Below are positions 29,679-40,564 of a DNA stretch of 64,000 bases, piece by piece. Within the stretch, counting starts at the first letter, position 1, and every line of letters begins with the position of its first letter. The notes under the pieces were generated by a model that had not been told where the DNA came from, made no database searches, and worked only from the letters and a program-made list of their open reading frames with translations. Source of the DNA: Heliopora coerulea (taxonomy: Eukaryota; Cnidaria; Anthozoa; Scleralcyonacea; Helioporidae); assembly GCA_030142905.1 (NCBI GenBank), contig JASJOG010000106.1, forward strand, positions 931,001 through 995,000, read 5' to 3'. The translations under genes and the position numbers were made by a program.

Positions 29679-29828
29679 ACACTCACAATTACTCTTTTTT
29701 CACTGAGGATAAAAAGTTTATGTTATCTTTATAATTTAGTGACCATTGCTATCAGCATACTTTACCCCTATTAACGGCAGCCCAAGGAAGTACTTCATCT
29801 CAGGCAATTCTATCGACGGTAAAGTAAT

Positions 29829-30278
29829 TTAACAAGCGTTGCCGTCTGTATATTTGGTCCTTTTCGACTGAATCATGGAATCTGTTTCATCTCGAGCAGT
29901 TCCATCCCGTTCATGCGATACGTTTTTCGGATTAACGTCATTAGATGAGTCTAATTTAATGATTTTATCATTGATGATCACGTCCCTTAAGTCGTTCGAT
30001 TCTGCCACTGAAAAATTGCCAGACTTTCGTTTCAGGTTCGCATCACTGAGTTGAATTTCATTGAAGGAAATATGAGAGCTAACTGTTGATTTATTTTGTC
30101 TCTGGTCTTCAATGTCACTGTCCTCTTCTTTGTGGAACTCTTGTTCTACCTTTGTGGAAGTCGTCGGTTTGAAAGGTGAAATGGGAACATATGGTGGAAT
30201 GGCTAGCTGAAGCTGTTTTGCTACTCCTTCCATAACTCTGTCCACATATCCATGGATAACAAGGGATGCCTTCTTGTC
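29829..30278 (-). CDS. SIRT6: SIRT6 exon 6 and C-terminal tail
   Basis: [20 protein letters not shown] continues the TKHD...IHGYVD motif of the family. A low-complexity polar tail of about 115 residues follows, ending in DGNAC and TAA at 29829. The tail is not recognisably conserved. Confidence 0.93.
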   Translation of the reverse strand, partial: DKKASLVIHGYVDRVMEGVAKQLQLAIPPYVPISPFKPTTSTKVEQEFHKEEDSDIEDQRQNKSTVSSHISFNEIQLSDANLKRKSGNFSVAESNDLRDVIINDKIIKLDSSNDVNPKNVSHERDGTARDETDSMIQSKRTKYTDGNAC

Positions 30279-33200
30279 CTAGTGTAAAAGTGATAAAAAT
30301 AATAAAAATAATTATATTTGACAACGCTGATCAAACACTTTACGACAATTTCGACGCATGCCAGGTCTCCCGCCATATCACCATCCATGGCCCAAAGTAT
30401 TGGACTTGTTTTTCAATATCGTGCAACTGTCGATGTTGACGGCCCGGAAAACTTTTTTTTTGTTTAATTGCAGTCATATTTATCAATTACAAACAACCGG
30501 ATAAATTCATTACAACTAGCTTTTATCCATTAGCTCGCGCGGTGGCATAATGCTTGCCTATAGTGGCAAAAGCACCAAGCAGTCCCGTAGCTATGTTAGA
30601 CTGTTTTCGAATCATGAAAATGTTTCTTCAAATTAACTCTTCACCGCCAGGATCAGTCTTCTACTACTTTTCTAGGGCTAAAGTTGGACGAAATTACTCG
30701 TGAAGGAGACTCATCCTGTCTTGAGTGGGTTAAGCGAAGTAAACAAAAAACTTAGCAAGGCATTCGATTATCACGTTGATTCTCTTTAAGTTATTGGCAA
30801 TGACAGGACATGAAAATAATTCCAGTTATATCGGACGCACATGTTTTGTTTTTTGCAAATTAATTATCACCAGCTTTCCTCCTTGCTTTACAGTTTGAAC
30901 AGGAAGACCACCACTTGGATTAATTTGCAGCGACGTACCAAGACAGACAGAGAGATCTGCTATCCTGAAATAAAAATAAGTGCAGTACTGTTGGTAATAT
31001 TAACATTTGGAATTCCAGTTTATACGGGAAAGCAAAGTGTGGAGAAGTTTGACGAGAAAAATTTCAAGTTACACCCACGAGTTAAATAGTTAACGAAGAA
31101 CGCTTTTTGTCCAGGATGTTAACGATACCTGCTATTTAATTATTGATGACAAAAGCTAGCAGTGAGTATCGGCGTTATGATTACCGGTAACCTTTCAAGG
31201 AAAATAGAGAGATTTTATTCTAGAAAACGTTTTTTGGGCTTTGCTACTTCCTACCGGCGACCAAACTGTACTTGTGGAAAAAATATCAAGAATCTCTAGC
31301 TAATGCCTATCACAAGTCACCAAGTGCAAGGCATTCCCTTTGGTGTTCAACATTCAAGCAAACTGATGTTCTCTCACTTGTAACGTCCAGAAAAGTATGT
31401 TACCAACCTTGAATGTTGCTCTGCTGCAAGCAAATCTTCTTCAGGAAGAGCATCCTCCCAATCAAGTATCGTATCGCGAAGTTTACCCCTGTGTCAATAC
31501 AAATATAGAATGCTGATTTCCATGTTGATAAAATTCATGTATTTGTCGTTTAATCAAGAAACTCTGCGTCACTTGCATCATGTAATAACGAACAAAAGCC
31601 AAGTAAAGACAGTAAGCAACTGCTCTGGTGTTGAGGCATAAAGAACTGCCTGGTTTAAGTTGTAAAACAATTAATTGTTGAAGAATATTAGCGCAATGCT
31701 TTGTGCTAAAGATACAATCAGGGGCGGATTTAGCGGGAGGACGAAAGGACCGCGCCCCCCTTTTGTAGAACTTCTGAGTTAAACGGACGCTTAACTCGAT
31801 TCTTGACAACGAAAATGCTATTTTCATTATACATAATATCGTCATAGTTTCAACAGTGTACGCTGGAAAACGAGAATTTCTGCCCAGATATTTATCGTTC
31901 AGCTGGAACAGCACTTCATCAACTGTGAGATAATATAACTTACATGACCGTGTTTTAGGGTTTCAACCCCAAAACTGTTTACATGATAAGCTTCGATTTC
32001 AGAATTATCCTTAGGGTAACATGAATAAAATATTTCATAACTAAACTACACCGCTAAAGTCAACTAGAAAAGTTGACCTGAGTGGGACTCGAATTCGCAT
32101 CTTCGGATTTCCGAACCGCTGCTCTACCAATTGAGCTACGAGTCAACTGGGAACAGTATGCTCGTTTTATCCATTTTAAGTGCACGAGAGATTCTCGCAA
32201 CAACTTAATGCTCCATATCCGTAAGGATGTGCAGTGTTTCGATTCTCACGCACGAGTGTTAAGTCGTCACCAAAATCTGTCGTACACTTAAAATAGATTA
32301 AAAACGAGCATACCGTTTCCAGTTGACTTGATATGCCAATTGGTAGATTAGCTGTCCGGAAGCCAGTAGATGCGTGTTTAAATCCAGCTCAAGTCGACTC
32401 TTCGGGTTGATTTTAGCAGTGTGTATTAATCATGAAATAGTCTCTAATAATCATGAAATAAATTTCAATATCGTTCACAATCCACCTCACGAACAGCATC
32501 GAATCGATTGATATCGACCGCGATCGATGCTTATTGCGACCTAGATTCCGACGATTTCGCGCCATGTAAGCGGCTACAGTTTTGATGGTTGATAAGAATG
32601 TTTACATTTGAAATTCACTTGATTCGAACTTAACTATTCATTCGATTTAGCTTAAAACTGCAGCAGCAGATGTTTTTTCTGTATATTAAAATCTTCTATA
32701 AGGGCACTTTTTCGGGCCCCTCCTCTCCAGTATTCCTGAATCCGCCTGTGACAATATAGATATACAAACAAACCAAATATGATATTGAAGGGAGTTTTTG
32801 ACAAGCATCTAGTAAATATTGGTTAAAATATATTTCGGCTGAGAATAACAAAGTTATTACGTTACAAGAATGATAAACGCTTCCGTAATGATGTGGAGGC
32901 TTAAACGAGCAAAAAACATTTATAAGTAGTTAACAAGGACTAAAGATCGTTTGGTTAAGATTCATACCTTAATCACTTCCACTATCATTACGATAAAAGC
33001 TGGACACAGTATTAAGCAATATTCTGTATCTTTGGCTTAATGTCAAAGAGAGGTTACGACGTAGTACCAGTAATGAGTTCAGTGAAAATAAATTGAAGCG
33101 TTAGCTGACAAACTTTATTAGTGATTATTTCAAAGTGCAGTCAGTCAATATTCTGCAATGAAAGGTACATGATAACATCGCTTTAGGGTTGCTACCTAAC

Positions 33201-34138
33201 CTGCACTTCCCACGTCTTCCTCCTCCACTACATATGTTCCCTGTCCTTTTCAAACCAACAGTCTTAACGGGATTGCCACTAATGTACTCTTTGTCACATT
33301 TTTCACATTTCTCCACAAACATATTTCCATGTAGTTCAGCAAGCTTGGACCTTGGAGAAAATATATCGATTAAAGCGATAACAATTTAAAAATGTTTTAA
33401 CAATGTTAAAGCTAGAAGTATGCATACATGGTATACTTATTACTGGAATAACTCGCATTTGTACTGTCATTCAAGAATAGTGATTGTCGTAGAAAATTCC
33501 ATGAGAATTTTGACCAGAAACATATTCAAATATGGCGAAGCGCTTGTGTTTGTTTGGTGCAGGTATGAAAGTGGTGCAAGTTGAAGGAACGAAGAACGGT
33601 TAACAATTTAAGACAAATCGAGTAGATGAGGAATTTCGAGCCAAAATTAGGTATTTTTCAAAAGTGGCAGTCTATAAATATCTGCAGGGTTTGTTCTATA
33701 AAGCCATCCTGCACTTCCTCCCAATTACAACACATCGCTCTCATCGAAGCAGCTTTTCGATGTCATGCATCTGCTTTACTGTCCGAGTTTGGTCAAAACT
33801 GAAAGGACGTTTTACTATTTTATGTTGCGACTAGCTCTTAGCTAATCGACAGAAAAAAGATTAATTAGAACAAAGATTCGATGTCAATTTCTTATTGGTT
33901 GTTGAGCATGATCAGTTTCTTGATGCTAAAACGTGAATGTCAAGTAAGCAACCTGAAGCGTTCGAGGGTTTCTGGCCTTGTTAAGAGAAAAATGTTTTCA
34001 ACCAGCTGATTAAAAAATGTTGGAGTATATTTCTTCTATTTCCCGTTGCATGCCACATGTGATATATGTATAGGTACATGTACATGTATTGTGTGTGTAT
34101 ATATACATGCATATGTACATATGCATTTACATATACAT

Positions 34139-34186
<48 letters not shown>

Positions 34187-34193
34187 CTACATA

Positions 34194-34225
<32 letters not shown>

Positions 34226-34642
34226 ACTGAGATGACAATGTTTACGATGATTCCAAGAGTGCTCGATACCATGTGGGGCAGAGCTTAAATATAGTGTGAT
34301 TTCGCTTAAGAGTTTATGGTTGTGTAGGCCGCAGCCTACACAAGCGGAGCAAAAAGATGCAACCTTTGCCTAGAGGAAAAACTTTGCATCATGAAAGCAC
34401 GCCTAAAAAACCTTCTTAACAAAAGATCAGAGATCATCTCAAAATACAGACACCGGAATAGATTTGTCATCTCAAAGACAAACCATGCAAAGACAATAGC
34501 GATGAATCATCCAACCCCCGTAAACCATGACGTCAATAAACAGGGAAATAGGAGACAATGAATCGACGCTGTTTCAGTTGCCTGAAGATCGCATCCGCGT
34601 GAAACTCGGAGTAGCAACCATAAACTCTTAAGCGAAATCACA

Positions 34643-34683
<41 letters not shown>

Positions 34684-37600
34684 TTGATAAATATATATCT
34701 ATATATATATGTACTCATATATATATATACTTATATACAAATACATATACATGCATATCCACATCCACGTACACATACATATATTATCAAAGTTGCGACT
34801 GCTGTTAAATTGATGTTCACAAAGTTGTTATCCGACCTCAATTTTGGGATGCAAACCATTTAAATTCGTTTGAATATATCTCGTTATTAATCTATACGCA
34901 TACAGTAACTTTTCAAAGTGCTGTAAACTGTTCCGATTATATTGGGTAACAGTGTGAAGTGCAGTTAAATTTTTACACTTGGAAGAAAATTTTAAATTTT
35001 ACATGGAGGGATGAGGGGGTTTAAATGGCCGGGTTCCTTTTACTACGTCAGCTGAATACAACTACCAGAACACTTTGCGGTTTTTTCATTTTCATGCCAA
35101 CATTCAATTCCCAAAGCGAATGGAAAGACAATTGCTCCGATTAACATTACAAACAAGATTTTGAAAGGCATTCTGGTAGTTGTATTCATCAGATGTATAA
35201 GGGGAACCAGCCATTCAGAAAAACATTTTGACAGCGCATTTTAAATGTTAAATAGTAGTGAATGTATGGTATCTTGGGTGGGATTACCGTAAAAAGAATT
35301 GTTAGAGTGGTTCACGTGTATCACTGTCTGGCAGATGGTGACATGATAATTTCCATACAGTTGGCCGTACCTTGGGTAACCAGATTTTAGGTGTAAGCCA
35401 TCGACATTTTGACTGACGACAAACTTCAGATATCCTTCCTTTTCGAGCTGAACAATAACCATGTGAGTAAGACTTGGCTGAGCACTTTGAAAAGTTACAT
35501 CAAATGACGGCTTTTCATCCTTTTCTTCCAATGTCCACACGCCTTTTGGGCCGCGAAAATCAGGAATACCACAAGAGGTACTAATTCCAGCCCCAGTGTG
35601 AAATACTAAATGATTAGCTTCTTTGATCATCTGGGATAGTTCAGTAATCTTTTTCTCCACTTCATCCTCAGGGTCAAAGAGCTAAACACGAACAAAAAGA
35701 AGCACATTGATAGTATGAAACTGTACAAGTATCGCGTTTGGGCGTGTGAAAATATTAATATTCTACTACATCAAAGGCCGCAAGCTTTATGCTGCGGATA
35801 ATTTGATTCACAGACTTATTCAAAATTATTTTAAGTGGATTTAATTTGTATTGTATGATCGGTCCAAAACGTCAGGATTCTTCAGCTTATTAAAAACTTC
35901 TTCAGTTGCTCAGAGCTTGGGCAACTTAACAGACAACTCCTGAACGTGGTCCATCTCAAATCGACGCTCCAAAGTCTCAGGTGTGAATCACAACCGCAAC
36001 CTTCTGCAGCCCGTCACCACTGAGACGCTCTAAATGATACAGTATAAGGTTAGAACACATGAGACTCAGACTGAGGATGGAGGTTTCAAATGTGAGCTGA
36101 TTCAATTCTTTGATGGATATATTGCCCATTCGTAAGCGTCAGTATTTCTGTCGTTCTTGATTGACATTGTGAACGCGCGTGAAGGTGAAGGGCCAGTGGG
36201 GTGACCAGAAATTATGGAAACCAATGAGTAATTTCATCATATACGCAACAGGGAATAAGAATGATATTACATGGATAAATCCAGTGCTGAAATTAATGGC
36301 CGATCAACCAATTTTACCAATCAACCAATTGGCAATTTTAAAATCCTGACAGCAGTTTTTTGTTTTTAATGATCATTTTGATCGGTCAAATATTTTTCAC
36401 ACTTGGCTTTTTATCTGTTCCTTACTAGTTGCTTTTTGTTATTAACTTATTATCGGAGAGCGCGGTCGTTACGGAGAAATATCAAATGGAGGTCTTGAGT
36501 GTTACCAAGCTATAACCGATAATTTACGCCTCTAAACTAAAACAATGCCAGTAAGGTTTGTTTTTGGTTTTTTTCGTGGAATATGTTTTCTTACAGACCG
36601 ACAAGTTTTGGTAGAAAGAATCCAAGTTGCTTTGAAAAACTAAAAAAAGAGATTCACACTAGTTTTACATGGGATTAACAAAAACAGATTATGACGAGGT
36701 TAAATCTTTTATCTTCGATGGCTTTGAGCAAAACGAAATATATCCTGAGCATAAAGAAAATCTCTATAAATTTTCTGATGTAGCCGTAATGGACCGGTCC
36801 ATTACGGGAAAATAATATCCGACAGTAAGAACGTCTCAGCCAGAGAGGAAGAGGATCAGATTAGATTAGATAGATTTTATTTTGACACGGTAGTTCTATC
36901 AGAAGTAAAAATTACATCAATTTCTAAATCTGTTCTACCTAGAAGCCGTGTGTAATGGACTGTATAAACGAGGACTTAACTGTGAAGAAGTTGACTACGG
37001 ATATGGCAAGAGATAGAAAGAAATGGAGGATTAGAATCCGAGCAGCCGACCCCGGGACAGTCTGGGACTAGAAGCTGGGTAAAAGAAGAAGAAGAACATC
37101 TCAGCCAATCAGAACGTACCACTTTTCCGGAAGTAGCGCGAACCATGTAATAAGACGGCATATACCCAGAGTTTTTTTATGGCAGAACCTTTGCGCGATA
37201 TTCAAAGTGAAATTTTCCCGCGCAATTAATTGAATACGTTTTCCTTCATTTAGCAAGTTGTTTGATTAATGACGTCCTTCTGATGGATGTCCGGCTGGGT
37301 TTAGATTGGACGGCTGAAGTTCGAATCCTCCTATTTTTCATGACCACCAAGTTGCTAAAAATTACTTGCAGCGCAGTAACCTACATTTCGACTAAGTTTT
37401 ACTCATCATTTAGTCGAAGTCTATATGTAGGCTTAGCATTCCGAATGAAAGGACTAGTTAAATTTCATAAAGTTGACCTGCAATAAAACTGGCATTTATT
37501 TTTGATCTGCTCCCAGTGAATCTCTATCAGTGACTTATTTGGTCTCCACAGCTTTATGTAAAGTGTTTGATACAGTCTTTTCAAAGACATTAATAATTCA

Positions 37601-40375
37601 GAAATTATCTTAGCCAACCCATTAACATATACCGCATCACATGCATGCATTTTGAAACCCAATGAAAATCTGTGGGAAAATAACGATTGATCTGGATCAC
37701 ATTTCTTAATTTACATAATGTTATTTAAATGACTGAAACAAACATGCAAAATCAAGTCAATGAGAATACATGTTTGAGAAGCTAGGTCAAACAGTCATTT
37801 ATGGTGCTTCATCAGAGGACTTGAAACACTTGAAAACAACAAACATTAGAAATTAAAAAAAATTACACTATTCATTATTTTCTTGTGTCTGGAACAACTG
37901 ACAAAATACTCACAGTGGTGAAGCTAAGCATAGCAACTGGTCATGCAATGCACATTTAAGATTAGCTATGCATAGCAACAGGATCATATGATGCAAAATT
38001 AATATGAAATTACGTACAATGTTCAGGTATCAACCAAAACATAGCATTTATTTAACATTATTTTGTTATAATTTCCAGTCAGAATTAGTATAACCACTAC
38101 CTTGGTGGATGTTTATGGCTTGAAACATGAATGTCCTAGATCATTTCAAATTTAGCATGGCATGATTTGTTCCTACAGGTATGCTTAGTTTCACCACTGA
38201 ACACTCAAACTTGTGTTTAAACTATTACCACAAATGCCATTGTCACAATAGACAGTATTGAAAGGGTAATTCATCCTAAGATGATGGAATGAATATAGTG
38301 AAGGACTGAATATTAACAAGATGATATAACGGACAAGCTTTGTCTCACATGCCCAGAGAGGGTAGTGGGTAAACCAAACACCCATAACTGGAAACTGGAC
38401 CTGTTAACAATTCTGTTGAACTTGATTGTGCTTTTCTACATGTATTCTAATGCCACCCCCAAATTGTACACCACTAGACTAGTAGTAAAAAGAAACAAAA
38501 CAACATCCTCTGACTGAAATTTTATTAACACAAGCTTTTGGCTAAAAGCTCATATTAATAAGATTTCAATCAGAGAATGTTGTTTTATTTCTTTTTAGTA
38601 TATACCAACCAGATCACAATCCATCAATGTTTACTGGACTAATGACATTGAAATTTGCTGTTTCAAAACTCTGCTGAGCATACATTTTTCAATGATCTAA
38701 CTAGATAATTTCCAAACTCATAACAATTAACTAAATCCCACTCAAAACCCTGAAGTACATCTGATAACCAGTAACTTCATCAATGAGAGAAACATACAAC
38801 ACTTTATACATGGGCAATCAACTTGACTTAGAGTAACATTGTATGAAAAACAAACCCATAAACAAGTAACCTTTTTCCACAGCCTGTTAATCCAGGCTGG
38901 CCTAAAGCTAAGGCCATAAAGACTGCCAATCACATCATTCTAGGCTCCTTCATGTGTGACCCTGAATTATTTCAATTCAGTTATATATCATGCAAGCCAG
39001 CTTTTCAATTAGATTGGCCAATTTTGTTTACATTTATTTATTAGCTCCAGCAGCACCAAGAGCGGGGGGTAGCCAGGGTATCTCCCATGGGGTCCACACC
39101 ACACAAGGAGCCTTTTGCCTGCAGTGCCATGCTAATCTGCTCAATTTCTTTAATGATATACGATAAGTTGATTTTAGATACATTCAAATAATTTAGAATT
39201 GTCAATAAAGAGCATTGATACAATATGAATGTATATAAAAATTTTCCCCATATCCTCTGACATCAGAAACATATATGGTCCTCATGTCCCTACCTTCCCC
39301 AGGGTCCATCTTGGCTCTTTGTGGCCCTGATTGGTTCATGCCAAATACTAAAAGCACTCGGTAATGTTGGTCCCCAAGGCACATGTCTGTCTATTGTGAG
39401 TCTGTTGAGAAAGCCTTAAAGAATTTTCATATTTTGAAAGAATGTAAGATTTGAGTCATTAGTGGAACATACTTGAAACTTAATCTTATGACACTTATGG
39501 TATCAGTTGAATAAGTTCTTTTCACAAAATCCAGAAAATAGCAAGTTTAGCCAATTCTGTATCTATAATTTTGGATATGAATGTATGTCACCATTTATCA
39601 GAACACTTAAGCTTTTCAGCTATAGTTATAGTTTATTGTTTGTATAATCAATAATGACACTGTTCTGAGAACATGTAGCTGGATGTCCTTCTTGATTTTT
39701 CAATTGCAAAGGTTCAAGGTGGCAATAATACTCCTCCGTAGAGCCCTATCTTTATACTGTACAGGTAACTTGGTCGGTAGAATTTCACAGAAGTATCGGA
39801 TAGTGTGAAAAGTTGGACAGTTTATTAAAAATACTTACATGCTAGTTATGAACTGAATTGTGTAACTTTACAAGTTACATTTAGTTTTTTATTGAACTAT
39901 ATAAACTAACATCCTTTACTAAAACCAAACAAAACATTGGTTCATAAAGGGATGTGCTTGTTCTCTATGGTGCATGAAATATTTATAAAAGAAAAAGTAC
40001 ACGTGTGAACTTTTAGGCAACCTACAGTCATACACTTGACACCACTAGTGAGTAATTGTTCATACTGTCAACTAAAACGCTGCACACAAGGCACGTTTAT
40101 TTCAGCACAGATGGCACTTTTTTTTATGACTGTTTAGCCTTGCCAACAATAAATGGTTTTACTCGCTAATTCAATCGGCAGTTATTCTATGGAGCATTCG
40201 TCTAGCTTAAATATAAACTGATCTCTGTTCTAATAACTGAAAACTAGTAAAAATACGAGAAAATGAACATTCAGAACGTATTTCTCTTTTATGTATGAAC
40301 CTTGCTCACCTCAGGTGCTCCACACTTTCCTTTATGAGGATAATCAGAAAGACCAGAAGCATAGTTTACGGCCAT
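29829..40375 (-). CDS. SIRT6: SIRT6: NAD-dependent protein deacylase, 6 exons, complete
   Basis: Exons 40375-40310, 35681-35371, 33350-33201, 31488-31408, 30964-30841 and 30278-29829 join in phase to give 393 residues. Start [19 protein letters not shown] matches vertebrate SIRT6. The NAD pocket [23 protein letters not shown], catalytic His at residue 133 in ELHGNMF, zinc cysteines at residues 141, 144, 166 and 175, and LGTSLQI are all visible; Ser56 and His133 numbering equals human. In vertebrates the enzyme removes acetyl and fatty-acyl groups from histone H3 and other proteins in chromatin, aiding DNA repair and metabolic control. The C-terminal extension (about 120 residues, polar and charged, with SKRTKY near the end) is longer than human. 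Introns carry transposon relics, including a hammerhead-bearing PLE tail in intron 2. Confidence 0.95.
30841..30964 (-). CDS. SIRT6: SIRT6 exon 5
   Basis: [20 protein letters not shown] then [12 protein letters not shown]. It holds the LGTSL nucleotide-binding strand. The donor after CAT is GTGCGT; phase 0 out. Confidence 0.95.
31408..31488 (-). CDS. SIRT6: SIRT6 exon 4
   Basis: [20 protein letters not shown] then AAEQHS. Matches the SIRT6 segment [12 protein letters not shown]. Acceptor GACACAG, donor GTTGGT; phase 2 on both sides. Confidence 0.95.
31724..32751. mobile_element. TIR element (CAGGGGCGGATTTAG ends) in SIRT6 intron 3
   Basis: Left end CAGGGGCGGATTTAGCGGG and right end CTGAATCCGCCTGTG are inverted. 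The interior holds the tRNA-like palindrome at 31995-32450, apparently a nested insertion. Family is uncertain; hAT-like ends are possible. Confidence 0.45.
31995..32450. mobile_element. Palindrome with tRNA-like sequence in both arms (SIRT6 intron 3)
   Basis: Left arm (minus) has a tRNA-like block at 32080-32147 with TAGCTCAATTGGTAGAGCAG. Right arm (plus) has a decayed copy at 32328-32405. Both arms share the GTTGACT and GTCAACTGGGAACAG boundary sequence and the AACGAGCAT segment in opposite order. Outer ends also match in inverted order. The organisation repeats that at 14.6-15.1 kb. Confidence 0.65.
33201..33350 (-). CDS. SIRT6: SIRT6 exon 3 (catalytic His and zinc site)
   Basis: [18 protein letters not shown] and [13 protein letters not shown]: catalytic histidine and all four zinc cysteines in one exon. 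Acceptor CTCCAAG, donor GTTAGG, phase 2 on both sides. Confidence 0.95.
34140..34225. repeat. (TA)n microsatellite
   Basis: AT runs broken by TATAACTACATATAAC. A similar block flanks the PLE tail on its right at 34645-34790. Confidence 0.95.
34294..34643 (+). mobile_element. 5'-truncated Penelope-like element with 29-bp inverted ends
   Basis: A perfect 29-bp inverted repeat (34294-34322 and 34615-34643, GTGTGATTTCGCTTAAGAGT...) bounds the unit. Inside, an open frame reads [20 protein letters not shown] then [20 protein letters not shown] before a stop near 34558; this is the C-terminal end of a GIY-YIG protein of PLE type. A hammerhead ribozyme at 34577-34618 follows the stop by about 20 bp. 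The rest of the coding region is lost. Confidence 0.75.
34577..34618 (+). ncRNA. Hammerhead ribozyme in PLE 3' UTR (SIRT6 intron 2)
   Basis: GTTGC (stem I), CTGAAGA, stem II CGC-ATCC-GCG, GAAA, stem III AC-TCGGA-GT, cleavage site GTA, GCAAC (stem I, 5 bp perfect). The core matches CUGANGA/GAAA. It lies antisense to SIRT6 transcription. Position just downstream of a PLE stop codon fits the known place of hammerheads in PLEs. Confidence 0.8.
35371..35681 (-). CDS. SIRT6: SIRT6 exon 2
   Basis: Begins [11 protein letters not shown] after acceptor TTTAG. Contains [31 protein letters not shown] and [14 protein letters not shown]. Donor GTACGG interrupts an Arg codon after AG (phase 2). Read-through past the donor to 35241 is not coding. 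Confidence 0.95.
36868..36970 (-). mobile_element. LINE 3'-end fragment
   Basis: GATTAGATAGATTTTATTTT followed by ACACGGTAGTTCTATCAGAA and CTACCTAGAAGCCGTGTG. The same 3' UTR ends the LINE copies at 45991, 46434 and 46700. It is a heavily 5'-truncated copy in SIRT6 intron 1. Confidence 0.75.
38483..38600. repeat. Long imperfect hairpin in SIRT6 intron 1
   Basis: Two arms of about 55 bases pair: AAAAGAAACAAAACAACATC with its inverse on the right, and CAAGCTTTTGGCTAAAAGCT at the apex. It could be a MITE or a small-RNA precursor. Confidence 0.6.
40310..40375 (-). CDS. SIRT6: SIRT6 exon 1
   Basis: 22 codons from the ATG at 40375, [19 protein letters not shown] then APE. Donor GTGAGC follows in phase 0. 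This N-terminal segment is diagnostic of SIRT6 within the sirtuins. Confidence 0.95.
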
Positions 40376-40564
40376 CTTGATTTTGCTTTGCTCTTGTTAT
40401 CAGCGCTGTTTGTCTGGGGTATTTTACCCGGCCACGAATATCTGGTATCACTTTCTCGTTACCAGTCCTAGACACGAACGTGAACATTGTGCAGAAAATT
40501 AAAGGTAAACCTCGTGGTGTAACTTGAGTGGAAATATAGAGGTGCGAAAGTAGTTTTAGAAATT
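40376..40564. promoter_or_regulatory. Divergent promoter region between SIRT6 and the CDCA7-type gene
   Basis: The start codons of SIRT6 (minus, 40375) and of the 40565 gene (plus) are 189 bp apart and face outward. The gap has no TATA box that I can identify. The arrangement implies a shared bidirectional promoter; this is inference from spacing. Confidence 0.55.

Noticed and set aside
35241..35370. Extension of the SIRT6 exon 2 frame past the donor
   Set aside because: Conserved sequence stops exactly at the GTACGG donor and continues at 33350; the extension is intronic read-through.
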